Positions 55,665 through 64,000 of a DNA stretch of 64,000 nt are shown piece by piece. Origin of the DNA: Bradyrhizobiaceae bacterium (GTDB taxonomy: Bacteria; Pseudomonadota; Alphaproteobacteria; Rhizobiales; Xanthobacteraceae); NCBI GenBank assembly GCA_947481685.1, contig CANKHA010000005.1, positions 1 to 64,000 on the forward strand. Direction: 5' to 3'. The translations under genes were made by a program, and so were the position numbers. The notes under the pieces were generated by a model. It was not told where the DNA came from and made no database searches. It was given only the letters and a program-made list of their open reading frames with translations. Within the stretch, counting starts at the first letter, position 1; every line of letters starts with the position of its first letter.

Positions 55665-55831
55665 GCAAAGCCACCCCACTGGGGGATTGCGGCGTTCTGC
55701 CTGCAATCCTCGAAAGCGCCTGTGTGAGAAGGAGAATCTCCCCCAAACGAACTCACGCGCTTGTGAGGGCGGAACGGGACCTATTTGTGGGTTTCATGCG
55801 GCTGCGAGGTGAAATTGTGACGGCGCTGGGA

Positions 55832-55855
55832 TGCGGCGGGAACAATCCCGCCGCA
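55832..55855 (-). terminator. Strong hairpin downstream of topA
   Basis: TGCGGCGGGA-ACAA-TCCCGCCGCA (perfect 10-bp stem), 30 bp after the topA stop. There is no T tract, so it could be a factor-dependent terminator or a stabilising stem. Confidence 0.5.
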
Positions 55856-55884
55856 ATGCGCTTCAAATCACTCCTTGAGTACCG

Positions 55885-58572
55885 CTACGCCTGACTCTTC
55901 TTGCGAGGCGCTGCTTTCTTCGCTGCGGGTTTCTTGCTCGCCGCAGCGGCCTTCTTCGGCGTAGCAGCCTTCTTCGGTGCGGGTGCAGCCTTGCTGGCTT
56001 TTTTCTTGGCGCCGCTTGCGGCCTTGCGAGGAGGAGCCTTGCGGCGCGCGCGCGAACCGCCGCCCGATTCAGCGCGGGCGTCGATCAGGCCGACAGCTTC
56101 CTCAAGCGTGACGGTTTCCGGTGTCTTGTCGCCGGTCAGCGTGGCATTGACGCCCGCGTGGCTGACGTAAGGTCCATAGCGTCCGTTCTTGACCACGATC
56201 GGTCCGCCCTTGGTTGGATGATCGCCGAGCGAACGGCCCGGGTCGGCTCCGAAACGCTTGCTGGGGCCCTTCAGTTTCTTTTCTTCGATCAGCGTGACCG
56301 CGCGGTTGAGGCCGATGGTGAGCACGTCATCGCCGGTTTCGAGATTGGCGTAGGTCTTCTCGTTCTGCACATAAGGCCCGAAACGTCCGACGCCGGCCTT
56401 GATCGGCGTGCCGGTGTCCGGATGCAGCCCAACCTCGCGCGGCAAGGCCAGAAGGCCGAGCGCGAATGCGAGATCGACCGAGGACATTTCGGTGCCTTTC
56501 GGCAGGCCGGAGCGCTTCGGCTTCTCTTTCTCGACAGCTTCACCCAATTGCACATAAGGTCCGAAGCGGCCGCTGCGCAGCGTGACTTCAAGATTGGTCA
56601 CCGGATCGGTGCCGAGCACCTTCGTGCCCCCGTCGCCCATACCATTCGCGCCCGGCGTCATCTGCCGGGTGAAGCGGCAATCCGGATAGTTCGAGCAGCC
56701 GATGAAGGCGCCGAACTTGCCCAGCTTCAGTGACAGCTTGCCGACGCCGCAGGTCGGGCATTGGCGCGGATCGCCGCCGTCCTCGCGTGCCGGGAAGATA
56801 TGCGGTCCGAGCAGCTCGTTCAGCGCATCGAGCACTTCGGTGACGCGAAGATCCTTGATTTCGGTCACCGCGCCGATGAAATCGACCCAGAAATCCTGCA
56901 ACACCTTGCGCCAGTCCAGCTCGTTGTTGGAGACGCGATCGAGCTGCTCTTCCAGCGCGGCGGTGAAATCGTATTCGACATAACGCGAGAAGAAGCTTTC
57001 CAGAAAGCCGACGACGACGCGGCCCTTGTCTTCCGGATAGAGGCGCTTCTTGTCGATGCGAACGTAGCCACGATCCTTCAGCACCTGAAGGATAGCCGCA
57101 TAGGTGGAAGGCCGGCCGATGCCCAGCTCTTCCATCCGTTTCACGAGAGCTGCTTCCGAATAGCGCGGCGGCGGCTCGGTGAAATGCTGTTCGGAGGAAA
57201 TCTTCTCGCGCTTGAGCGCTTCGCCTTCGCTCATCGCGGGGAGGCGGCGGGATTCATCGTCCTCGGAATCCTCGTCCTGGCCTTCCTGGTAGAGCGTGAG
57301 GAAGCCGTCGAATTTCACCACCTGACCGGTGGCGCGCAGTTCGATCAGCCGGCCGCTGACTTTCGCGGCGATGTCGACGGTGGTCCGTTCGAGTTCGGCG
57401 GACTGCATCTGGCTTGCGACGGTGCGGTTCCAGATCAGCTCGTAAAGGCGTCCCTGGTCCTTATCGACGGAGGAGGCGACCTCCTTCGGCGAGCGGTCGG
57501 GATCGGTCGGGCGCACGGCTTCGTGGGCCTCCTGCGCATTCTTCGATTTGTTCTGGTAAGTCCGTGGCGCGTCGGGAACGTATTGCTTGCCGTAGTCCTT
57601 GCCGATCATGCCGCGGATCGCGGTGATGGCTTCGGGCGCCATGTCGATGCCGTCGGTACGCATGTAAGTGATGAGACCTACGGTCTCGCCGCCGATATCG
57701 ATGCCTTCATAGAGCCGCTGCGCAAGCCGCATGGTGTGCGCGGGCGAGAAGCCGAGCTTGCGGCTGGCTTCCTGTTGCAGTGTCGAGGTGGTGAAGGGCG
57801 GGGGTGGATTGCGCTTCGCCGGCTTGGCTTCCACCGAAGCGATGGTGAATTGCGCCTGTTCGAGCGCCTGCTTGAAGGCTCCGGCTTCCGCACCGGTGCC
57901 GATGTCGAGCCGCTGGATTTTCTTGCCGTCGGCGCCGACGAGGCGAGCCTCGAAGCTGTCGCCACGCGGCGTCGCCAGCGTTGCAGCCAGCGACCAGTAT
58001 TCGCGCGTGATGAAGCGTTCGATTTCGAGCTCCCGGTCGGCCACAAGGCGCAGCGCCACCGACTGGACGCGGCCGGCAGAGCGGGCGCCCGGCAATTTGC
58101 GCCAGAGCACGGGGGAGAGTGTGAAGCCGACGAGATAATCCAGTGCGCGGCGCGCGAGATAGGCATCGACCAGTGCGCCATCGATCTCGCGCGGGTGCTT
58201 CATCGCTTCGGTGACGGACTGTTTGGTGATCGCATTGAACACCACGCGCTCGACCTTCTGGCCCTTGAGCGCTTTCTTTTCCTTGAGCACTTCGAGCACG
58301 TGCCAGGAGATCGCTTCACCTTCGCGATCCGGGTCGGTTGCGAGGATCAGGGTGTCGGCGTCCTTCACGGCGCGGGTGATGTCGGCCAGGCGCTTGGCGG
58401 CCTTGGCATCGACCTCCCAAATCATCTTGAAGTTGTCGTTCGGATCGACCGAGCCGTCCTTGGGCGGCAGGTCGCGCACATGGCCAAAAGAGGCCAGCAC
58501 CTCGTAGCCCGGACCCAGATACTTATTGATGGTCTTCGCCTTGGAGGGCGATTCCACAACGACGATTTTCAT
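55885..58572 (-). CDS. topA: DNA topoisomerase I
   Basis: Type IA topoisomerase relaxing negative supercoils, 895 residues. The Toprim domain starts MKIVVVESPSKAKTINKYLG, with the DPDREGEAISWHV acidic triad. The catalytic Tyr is in GLITYMRTDGID (about residue 305). One C4 zinc-ribbon follows (CPTCGVGKLSLKLGKF and CSNYPDC, about 610-640), then TopoI repeats, and a Lys/Ala-rich tail (about 850-895) that probably binds DNA. Length is normal for the order. Confidence 0.97.
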   Translation of the reverse strand: MKIVVVESPSKAKTINKYLGPGYEVLASFGHVRDLPPKDGSVDPNDNFKMIWEVDAKAAKRLADITRAVKDADTLILATDPDREGEAISWHVLEVLKEKKALKGQKVERVVFNAITKQSVTEAMKHPREIDGALVDAYLARRALDYLVGFTLSPVLWRKLPGARSAGRVQSVALRLVADRELEIERFITREYWSLAATLATPRGDSFEARLVGADGKKIQRLDIGTGAEAGAFKQALEQAQFTIASVEAKPAKRNPPPPFTTSTLQQEASRKLGFSPAHTMRLAQRLYEGIDIGGETVGLITYMRTDGIDMAPEAITAIRGMIGKDYGKQYVPDAPRTYQNKSKNAQEAHEAVRPTDPDRSPKEVASSVDKDQGRLYELIWNRTVASQMQSAELERTTVDIAAKVSGRLIELRATGQVVKFDGFLTLYQEGQDEDSEDDESRRLPAMSEGEALKREKISSEQHFTEPPPRYSEAALVKRMEELGIGRPSTYAAILQVLKDRGYVRIDKKRLYPEDKGRVVVGFLESFFSRYVEYDFTAALEEQLDRVSNNELDWRKVLQDFWVDFIGAVTEIKDLRVTEVLDALNELLGPHIFPAREDGGDPRQCPTCGVGKLSLKLGKFGAFIGCSNYPDCRFTRQMTPGANGMGDGGTKVLGTDPVTNLEVTLRSGRFGPYVQLGEAVEKEKPKRSGLPKGTEMSSVDLAFALGLLALPREVGLHPDTGTPIKAGVGRFGPYVQNEKTYANLETGDDVLTIGLNRAVTLIEEKKLKGPSKRFGADPGRSLGDHPTKGGPIVVKNGRYGPYVSHAGVNATLTGDKTPETVTLEEAVGLIDARAESGGGSRARRKAPPRKAASGAKKKASKAAPAPKKAATPKKAAAASKKPAAKKAAPRKKSQA

Positions 58573-58834
58573 GGAAACTCAATAGGTTAAAGGGATAGAT
58601 CGACCGCTGTCCGGGAGTGCCGACGCTCACGAGTCGATGGGAACATGGGTAATGAGACCCCGGCTGTCAAATAACCCGGCTTCGGGTGGACGATTTCCAG
58701 GCGATTATAACCGGTCGATGCGAACAAGGTTTTAACAACCGGAAGGTGTATTTTCCGGCCGAAATACTACTTTTAGTATTCCGCCTGTGATCCGAGCATC
58801 CTCATCGGCTCCCATATAATGACAGCGCGGGGCG

Positions 58835-60019
58835 TCAGGCTTTCGCTCCCATCTTCTGCAGGAACTCCTGGCTGGGATGACCGTCCGGCAGCATGCCGAG
58901 CCTCGCTTGCTCCCGCCGGATCGCGTCGCGCAGATCGAAATCCATGTGCCCGGTGAAGTTGCGCACCTTGTAGCCAAGCGATTCAAGTTTCCGCTGCAAG
59001 GCGATGCGGTCTTCGCGGGACGGCTGTGTGGCCTGCTCTGGCCATTTCGCCCGCACGATGCCGCCGCCGTGCATGCGATCGGATAAGAGGCCAATCGCGA
59101 GGGCATAGACGTCCGAGTTGTTGTAGAGCTTGATCACGTTGAAATTCTGCGTAACCAGGAAAGCTGGGCCGATCGATCCCGTCGGAAAAAATAGAATTCC
59201 GTCGCCGGTTGCGGGGAAGGCGCCGCCGTCGGTGCGCTTGATGCCGCGTTCTTTCCACTCCGCGAACGTGCCGCGGCTCTGGAGATAGTCGAAACCCTTC
59301 GGCACTGAGACTTCGAAGCCCCACGGCATGCCGGGCGTCCAGCCTTCTTTCTTCATGTAGTTGGCAGTCGAGGCCAGCACGTCCGGCACGTTGGTCCAGA
59401 TGTCGCGGCGGCCATCGCCGGAGAAATCCACCGCATAATCCATGAAGTTGGTGGGCATGAATTGCGTCTGGCCCATCGCGCCGGACCAGGAACCGACAAA
59501 GGCGTTGCGCGCGATGTGGCCCTCCTGGAGGATTTTCAGCGAGACCAGTAACTCGTTGCGGAAGTACGGGTCGCGATATTTCGCGTGCGCCAGCGTGGCC
59601 AGCGAACGCACCACGTCCCATTTGTCCCTGTCCCTGCCAAAGGATGTTTCCACGCCCCAGATGGCCAGGATCAGCCAGCGCTCGACGCCATAGTCCTTGT
59701 CGATTGCGTCGAAGGTCTTGTGCCATTCCTGTTCTTTCTTCAGTCCGGCCGAAGCGTTGTTGGCCGAAGCGAGAGAGCCGACATATTTGCCTGCGGGCGT
59801 AATGTATTCCGGCTGGCGTTTGGTGACCGGCATCACGCGGGGATCGAGCGTAATACCATTGAAAGCCAGATCGAAGGTCGAGCGTTTGATGTCTTTCGCC
59901 TTGGCGTCGATCCAGAGCTGGTCGAGGAAGGTCTTGAAGCTCTTGTCCTCCTGCGCCTTTGCCGGAACGGCATGAAGCGCGAGAGCAAACATAGCTGCTG
60001 ATATTATCCGCGAGATCAT
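58835..60019 (-). CDS. MltB-type lytic murein transglycosylase
   Basis: A 394-residue secreted wall hydrolase. The signal peptide is cleaved near ALHAVPAKAQ. The MltB catalytic domain (about residues 28-315) has the Glu in LAIWGVETSFGRDRDKW, GAMGQTQFMPTNFMDYAVDF and a conserved GNNSD-like LYNNSDVYALAIGLLSDRM. A C-terminal PG_binding_1 domain follows (about 325-390, DRIALQRKLESLGYKVRNFT). It sits between topA and dprA. The upstream region holds palindromic repeat copy 9. Confidence 0.93.
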   Translation of the reverse strand: MISRIISAAMFALALHAVPAKAQEDKSFKTFLDQLWIDAKAKDIKRSTFDLAFNGITLDPRVMPVTKRQPEYITPAGKYVGSLASANNASAGLKKEQEWHKTFDAIDKDYGVERWLILAIWGVETSFGRDRDKWDVVRSLATLAHAKYRDPYFRNELLVSLKILQEGHIARNAFVGSWSGAMGQTQFMPTNFMDYAVDFSGDGRRDIWTNVPDVLASTANYMKKEGWTPGMPWGFEVSVPKGFDYLQSRGTFAEWKERGIKRTDGGAFPATGDGILFFPTGSIGPAFLVTQNFNVIKLYNNSDVYALAIGLLSDRMHGGGIVRAKWPEQATQPSREDRIALQRKLESLGYKVRNFTGHMDFDLRDAIRREQARLGMLPDGHPSQEFLQKMGAKA

Positions 60020-60036
60020 TGCGTCACCTTTAAAAG

Positions 60037-60082
60037 CATGATCCCGAAAAGTGGTAACCGGTTTTCGGTCAAGATCATGCGA
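60037..60082. repeat. Palindromic repeat, AACCGGTT family, copy 9
   Basis: GCATGATCCCGAAAAGTGGT then AACCGGTTTTCGG and CAAGATCATGCG. It lies between the dprA remnant and the MltB gene (18 bp before its start codon). Confidence 0.87.
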
Positions 60083-60087
60083 AGAAC

Positions 60088-61220
60088 CTAAAGCAGAGAA
60101 ACCATGGCGCCGCCATGACGCGTAATGCGTCCGGCGAGTTCAAGTTCAAGCAGCACGACCCGCACCGTCGTGGACGTCGCACCCGAGAGGCGGATGAGGT
60201 CGTCGATCGCCACGGGCGTGGGGCCAAGCAGTTCAATGATGCGGGAACGCTCGTTGTCGTTCGGTTCGGTCGTGGAGTAGGGCGGCGCGTCGGGCTCTTT
60301 CAGTCCAAACTCCTGCGCGCGTCCCATGATCGGCTTGATGACGGAGATGATGTCGTCGGCCTCGGTCGCCAGTATGGCGCCTTGCTTCAACAATCCGTTG
60401 GTGCCCTCGCTGCGCGGATCGAGCGGCGAGCCCGGCACCGCAAACACCTCGCGGCCCTGTTCCAGCGCCATGCGCGCGGTGATGAGCGAGCCGGATCGCT
60501 TCGCCGCTTCGCCGCTTCGACGATCACGACGCCGAGCGCCAGGCCGGAGATCAGGCGGTTGCGCCGCGGGAAATCATGGGCGCGCGGTTGCCAGCCGAGC
60601 GGCATTTCGGAAATTGCTGCGCCCTGCGCCAGAAGTGACTCCAGTAAGCCGGCATGTTCCGGCGGGTAGACATTGTCGTGTCCACCGGCCAGTACCGCGA
60701 CGGTGCCGGTGGTTGCGGTGGCGCGATGGGCGCCCGCATCGATGCCACGCGCGAGCCCCGACGAGATCACGAAGCCGGCTTCGCCGAGGTCACGCGCCAG
60801 CCGTTCCGCGAATTTAATGCCAGCGGCTGATGCATTGCGCGCGCCGACGATACCGACGATCGGCCGGGCGAGCGCGGCGATGTTACCGCGCACCGCCAGA
60901 AGCGGTGGCGCATCGTCGATGTTCTGCAACGGGAGCGGATAGTCCGGCTCGCCGGTGGCGATGAAGCGAACGCCGCGCGTTGTCGCGTCCCGCATCTCCC
61001 GTTCGGGGTCTTCACGCGAACAGATGCGAAGGGATTTTGCCGCGCCGCCACGGCGGGACAGATCGGGCAGGGAAGTCAAAGCCGCGCGCGCACTGCCGCT
61101 GTGGTTGAGAAGCGTGCGGAAGGTGCGCGGGCCGACATTCTCGCTGCGGATGAGCCGCAGCCAGTCAAGCCGCTGCTCATCGGTCAGGCGGATGCTCTCT
61201 GTTCGGTTGCTGCCGCTCAC
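60088..61220 (-). pseudogene. dprA: DNA processing protein DprA, frameshifted
   Basis: DprA loads RecA on incoming single-stranded DNA in transformation. From GTG 61220 the frame encodes the N-terminal SAM-like region and the Rossmann fold ([72 protein letters not shown]). It then shifts at about 60500-60520. The other frame resumes [20 protein letters not shown] and runs to the C-terminal winged helix ([20 protein letters not shown]) at 60088. The shift is an 8-bp tandem duplication: removing one copy rejoins EAAKR to SGSLITAR exactly. Both halves are well preserved, so the event is recent, reversible or an assembly error. Confidence 0.92.
60498..60519. repeat. 8-bp tandem repeat in dprA (GCTTCGCC, 2.75 copies)
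   Basis: GCTTCGCC-GCTTCGCC-GCTTCG. With one copy fewer the dprA frame is open. Short tandem repeats of this kind change length by replication slippage. Confidence 0.9.
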
Positions 61221-61373
61221 GCTGTTCCCCGGATGCCGGCTGGGAAGCCGGCAGGAGTAGCATTTTACTATGATTGCTGGGCACAGGCGAATGGCGCCGG
61301 GGAGCGCCTTGTTTCGTGCTTAACGGCGTGCCCGGTCCTCGCGGTAAGACCAGGCGCCCATGGCGTGAAGCCG

Positions 61374-61592
61374 TTAACCTGCGGAAGAACGGCGTTTCAG
61401 AAGGGGAGCCTCCACCACGCCTGCAACGTTGGGGGGCTTTTCTTTCGACAACTGCTCTTCGAGAAAGCCCTGAAGCATATGCACGGGGTTTGGCCGAACC
61501 GGCAGCTTTATGGTCGTCTTGCCGTCGAGGAGGCGGATCGATGTCCGCGTCCTCTCAACTGGCTGAACAATCTTCTTGGAAAGGTTAGGCAT
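61374..61592 (-). CDS. Hypothetical small protein
   Basis: A 72-residue open frame starting MPNLSKKIVQPVERTRTSIR, with LLDGKTTIKLPVRPNPVHML and a basic C-terminus. No family is recognised, no membrane segment or signal is seen, and the ribosome site is weak. It is the only sizeable minus-strand frame in the dprA-plsY gap and may be a fragment of a decayed gene. Confidence 0.3.
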   Translation of the reverse strand: MPNLSKKIVQPVERTRTSIRLLDGKTTIKLPVRPNPVHMLQGFLEEQLSKEKPPNVAGVVEAPLLKRRSSAG

Positions 61593-61641
61593 TTCTGAAA
61601 TTCCGTCCGCTGCTTCACAATGGGTGCAACGTAGGTTCGGC

Positions 61642-61687
61642 GTATTAAAAATGCCGCGCGCGATTAGGAGGCATTTTTACGTTTTTT
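61642..61687 (-). terminator. Hairpin terminator after plsY
   Basis: AAAAATGCC (61647-61655) and GGCATTTTT (61670-61678) form a stem flanked by T-rich sequence on both strands. It is positioned about 65 bp downstream of plsY on the minus strand and probably ends the pyrB-pyrC-plsY transcript. Confidence 0.6.
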
Positions 61688-61741
61688 CTAACGCGAATGA
61701 ATCCTGAGCATCATGATACCGAGACTGAGAGCGACCGCGGC

Positions 61742-62347
61742 CTAACGGCCGATCTTGCTCTCGGTGCCGTTCAATAGCCGCGCGATATTGGCCCGGTGCA
61801 TGATCCAGATCATGGCGGTGAGCAGCAGAAACAAAGCTGCCGCGGGTGGGTCGCCCATGAACCACAGGATGGCGGGGACCGCTGCACTTGCGACGAGGCC
61901 TGCCAGCGAGGAATAGCGCGCGGCAAAAGCGACAACGATCCAGATAACGCCAAAGGCGAGCGCGGTTTGCCAGGACAGCGCGAGCAACACGCCGATATAG
62001 GTCGCGACGCCTTTGCCGCCCTTGAAGCCGAGCCACACCGGAAAGAGATGTCCGAGAAACGCGCCGAGGCCGGCAGCCAGCCCACCGGCGATGGCGGCGC
62101 CGAGCCCAAACTGCTGCGCGACCAGAACCGCGATGGTGCCTTTCAGCATGTCGCCGAGCAGCGTTGCTGCGGCGAGCCCCTTGCGGCCGGTGCGCAAGAC
62201 ATTGGTCGCGCCGATATTGCCCGAGCCGATGGCGCGCGGATCCGGCCCGCCGCTCAGTTTGCTCAGCACCAGGCCGAAGGGGATCGAGCCCAGCAGATAG
62301 CCAAAGGTCAGCGCCAGCAGGATGTGCGGGTAGGGCGTGCTCATCAT
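61742..62347 (-). CDS. plsY: Glycerol-3-phosphate acyltransferase PlsY
   Basis: Integral membrane enzyme using acyl-phosphate to acylate glycerol-3-phosphate, the first step of phospholipid synthesis. The 201-residue product has about five membrane helices and the conserved loops [39 protein letters not shown] and [18 protein letters not shown]. It lies 15 bp downstream of the dihydroorotase-like gene on the same strand. Confidence 0.96.
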   Translation of the reverse strand: MMSTPYPHILLALTFGYLLGSIPFGLVLSKLSGGPDPRAIGSGNIGATNVLRTGRKGLAAATLLGDMLKGTIAVLVAQQFGLGAAIAGGLAAGLGAFLGHLFPVWLGFKGGKGVATYIGVLLALSWQTALAFGVIWIVVAFAARYSSLAGLVASAAVPAILWFMGDPPAAALFLLLTAMIWIMHRANIARLLNGTESKIGR

Positions 62348-62362
62348 GGCGCGCCCTTGTGC

Positions 62363-63670
62363 CTAGACATATTCATAGACCGTGCGGCCGACCACGATGG
62401 TCCGCACCACGCGGCCCTGCATTTTCGCTTCATCGAATGGCGTATTCTTGCATTTCGATTTCAGCTCGGTCGGGTCGAGGATCCAGGGCATGTCGGGATC
62501 GATCACGACCACATCGGCCGGTGCGCCGCTGCGCAGCGATCCGCCCGGCAGCCCGAGGATTTCAGCGGGGCGGGTCGATAGCGCCTTGAGCAGCTTGATG
62601 AGCGAGAGTTCGCCGCTGTGCACCAGCCGCAGGCCCGCCGAGAGCATGGTCTCGATGCCGATGGCGCCGGGCTCAGCTTCCGCAAACGGTAGGCGCTTGG
62701 TTTCCACGTCCTGCGGATTGTGATCCGACATGATGACGTCGATCAGTCCGGAGTCGATGGCCGCCGCGAGCGCGACGCGATCTTCCTCGGAACGCAGCGG
62801 CGGCGCGAGCTTAAGGAAGGTGCGGTAGGGCCCAATATCGTTGTCGTTCAGCGTGAGATGGTTGATCGACGCCGATGCGGTGATGGCGAGGCCGTGGTCC
62901 TTGGCGCGCTTCAGCACCTCAAGGCTTTCGGCGCAGGTCAGCGACGCGGCGTGATAGCGCCCGCCGGTCAACTCGAGCAGGCGCACGTCGCGTTCGAGCA
63001 TGATGGTTTCCGCCGCGCGCGGCACGCCCATCAGGCCAAGGCGGGCGGCGAATTCGCCTTCGTTCATCACGCCTTCGCCGACGAGATCGGGATCTTCGGT
63101 GTGATGCACGATCAGTGCGTCGAAATCGCTGGCGTAAGTCAGTGCGCGGCGCATCACCTGGGCATTGGTGACGCTCCTGTCGCCATCGGTGAAGGCGAGG
63201 GCGCCCGCGGCCTTCAGCAGGCCGATCTCGGTCATCTCCTTGCCTTTCATCCCCTTGGTCAGCGCGGCCATGGGATGGACATGCACGATCGCGGTGTCGC
63301 GCGCGCGGCGCAGCACGAAATCCACGATCGCGGGATCGTCGATTACCGGCGTGGTGTCCGGCTGGCAGACGATGGTGGTGACGCCACCTGCCGCCGCCGC
63401 CTGGCTGGCGGATGCGAGCGTTTCACGGTGACCGGCGCCCGGTTCGCCGATGAATGCACGCATGTCGATCAGGCCCGGCGCAACGACACGACCGTGGCAA
63501 TCGACGACCTCGGTGCCATCAGGCACACCGGCCGCACCGATGCCGCGCCGTGCTTCGCGGATAACGCCATCGGCGATCAGTACGTCGCCCGCGATATCGA
63601 GATCGCGCGACGGATCGATGATGCGCGCATTGGCGAGCAGGATGGGCGGGCGGCGGCGATCGACCAGCAT
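62363..63670 (-). CDS. pyrC: Dihydroorotase-like protein (PyrC, probably non-catalytic)
   Basis: An amidohydrolase-fold protein of about 435 residues, next to pyrB. The position of the metal-binding HxH (normally D-x-H-x-H-x-R) reads GLIDMRAFIGEPGAGHRETL, so both His ligands are absent. Later ligand regions are also altered (YHAASLTCAES; MSDHNPQD where DHAPH is usual). This is the pattern of the inactive dihydroorotase homologues (PyrC'/PyrX) that form a structural complex with aspartate transcarbamoylase in Pseudomonas. ATG 63670 (MLVDRRRPP) is preferred; ATG 63685 would add five residues. A catalytic dihydroorotase should then be encoded elsewhere. Confidence 0.88.
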   Translation of the reverse strand: MLVDRRRPPILLANARIIDPSRDLDIAGDVLIADGVIREARRGIGAAGVPDGTEVVDCHGRVVAPGLIDMRAFIGEPGAGHRETLASASQAAAAGGVTTIVCQPDTTPVIDDPAIVDFVLRRARDTAIVHVHPMAALTKGMKGKEMTEIGLLKAAGALAFTDGDRSVTNAQVMRRALTYASDFDALIVHHTEDPDLVGEGVMNEGEFAARLGLMGVPRAAETIMLERDVRLLELTGGRYHAASLTCAESLEVLKRAKDHGLAITASASINHLTLNDNDIGPYRTFLKLAPPLRSEEDRVALAAAIDSGLIDVIMSDHNPQDVETKRLPFAEAEPGAIGIETMLSAGLRLVHSGELSLIKLLKALSTRPAEILGLPGGSLRSGAPADVVVIDPDMPWILDPTELKSKCKNTPFDEAKMQGRVVRTIVVGRTVYEYV

Positions 63671-63715
63671 CAGCGGATTCCACATGCGTCAGTGAGGGGC
63701 GCGAGTGTAGCGAGC

Positions 63716-63794
63716 GACCCCGGAATCCGGATGCAGACTACCGAGCGTGCATCTGGATTCCGGGTCCGGCGCGATGCGCCGTCCCGGAATGACG
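63716..63794. repeat. Intergenic repeat, CCCGGAATgACG / CGGAATCCGGATG family
   Basis: Inverted arms CGGAATCCGGATGCA and TGCATCTGGATTCCG, then GGTCCGGCGCGATGCGCCGTCC and GGAATGACG. The wording is typical of dispersed repeats in Bradyrhizobium-type genomes. It separates pyrB from the dihydroorotase-like gene, whereas these genes overlap or abut in Pseudomonas. Confidence 0.78.
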
Positions 63795-63805
63795 ATGAAA
63801 ATTCT

Positions 63806-64000
63806 TTACGCATTGGGCAAATGCCTCGAAAGCGCTTCGAGCACGGCCATGCGCACCGCAACGCCCATCTCGACCTGTTCGCGGATCAGGGATTGCGCGC
63901 CGTCCGCCACCGCGGTGTCGATCTCGATCCCTCGGTTCATCGGGCCGGGATGCATCACCAGCGCACCGGGCTTGGCGTAGCTCAGCTTTTTCTCGTCGAG
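63806..64000 (-). CDS. pyrB: Aspartate carbamoyltransferase catalytic chain, 3' end (partial)
   Basis: The last 64 codons of PyrB; the gene continues beyond the window edge. The C-terminal signatures are [19 protein letters not shown] (the carbamoyl-phosphate/aspartate domain HPGP motif), [19 protein letters not shown] and [20 protein letters not shown]. PyrB joins carbamoyl phosphate and aspartate in pyrimidine synthesis. The dihydroorotase-like gene follows on the same strand. Confidence 0.95.
   Translation of the reverse strand, partial: LDEKKLSYAKPGALVMHPGPMNRGIEIDTAVADGAQSLIREQVEMGVAVRMAVLEALSRHLPNA

Larger units (their letters stand above)
61221..61741. other. Gap between dprA and plsY with structured, eroded-looking DNA
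   Basis: A 520-bp stretch without a convincing conserved gene. It holds a short open frame on the minus strand (61374-61592), an inverted repeat TTAACGGC / GCCGTTAA at 61320-61377 enclosing a GGTC / GACC stem, and the hairpin at 61647-61678. The short frame reading GAWSYREDRARR on the minus strand (around 61322-61363) looks like the start of a lost gene. No insertion sequence or tRNA is recognised. Confidence 0.5.

Noticed and set aside
56761-58590. 609-codon open frame antisense to topA
   Set aside because: Shadow of topA; no recognisable motifs and no ribosome site.
58573-58834. Small gene between topA and the MltB gene
   Set aside because: Open frames here are short, overlap the MltB 3' end in other frames and lack ribosome sites; probably the topA promoter region.
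60498-60519. Programmed ribosomal frameshift in dprA
   Set aside because: No slippery heptamer; the shift is exactly explained by an 8-bp duplication.

Overview
The window reads as a piece of chromosome from a high-G+C alphaproteobacterium of the order Hyphomicrobiales (Rhizobiales), most like the Bradyrhizobium / Rhodopseudomonas / Xanthobacteraceae group. The evidence is gene content and order (popZ, erpA/dgt, argS-SPOR-nagZ-scpAB-tatABC-serS-surE-pcm, yajC-secDF, topA/rnr/rpmG) and the abundant intergenic palindromic repeats with an AACCGGTT core. No rRNA gene is present, so genus is not determined. About 60 genes are supported, nearly all housekeeping, with accessory genes wedged between them.

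Layout. 1-320: a broken tRNA-Cys and two palindromic repeats. 482-10749: a PIMT-like methyltransferase, TolC, PopZ, ValS, a tRNA-Pro remnant, 3-methyladenine DNA glycosylase, IlvD, a Sel1-repeat protein and XthA. 10948-21604 (accessory block A): an RND efflux pair, a ketopantoate-reductase-like gene, a cytochrome c/streptogramin-lyase-like gene broken by a TAG codon, a TctC/Bug binding protein, an orphan ABC binding protein and an ornithine-cyclodeaminase-like gene; the Fe-S gene erpA sits inside this block. 21730-37182: dgt, argS, a SPOR protein, nagZ, scpA-scpB, tatA-tatB-tatC, serS (with an odd low-G+C insert), surE, a receiver-only response regulator, pcm, an NlpD-like LysM/M23 lipoprotein and a DUF815 ATPase. 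37447-43751: yajC-secD-secF, an NDUFAF6-like protein, an unusual kinase/AMP-ligase-tail fusion, and trmFO. 43873-48839 (accessory block B): DUF1127, then a divergent cluster of DUF6295, dienelactone hydrolase and 2-hydroxyacid dehydrogenase facing a second ornithine-cyclodeaminase-like gene and a second TctC. 48903-51045: a compact ArsR-SRPBCC-VOC-SRPBCC-DUF1428 operon. 51182-64000: rpmG, NUDIX, rnr, a lytic transglycosylase, topA, an MltB-like transglycosylase, a frameshifted dprA, plsY, a dihydroorotase-like pyrC and the 3' end of pyrB.

How the genes work together. The core genes cover translation (ValS, ArgS, SerS, L33, TrmFO), protein export (YajC-SecD-SecF, TatABC), chromosome organisation (PopZ, ScpAB, TopA), RNA decay (RNase R), repair and nucleotide pools (XthA, MPG, Dgt), pyrimidine and phospholipid synthesis, and cell-wall turnover (NagZ, two lytic transglycosylases, NlpD-like). 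Blocks A and B both combine a solute-binding protein with an ornithine-cyclodeaminase-like enzyme and look like two copies of one uncharacterised small-molecule uptake and catabolism theme.

Most notable: two genes with apparently recent breaks (dprA by an 8-bp tandem duplication, the cytochrome c/lyase gene by TGG to TAG); an essential Fe-S gene embedded in a same-strand run of cargo genes; palindromic repeats that supply the stop codons of at least four genes; a localised composition break inside serS; and a kinase-like protein fused to an acyl-CoA-synthetase-type tail and translationally coupled to trmFO. No CRISPR array, prophage, transposase or defence island is visible.
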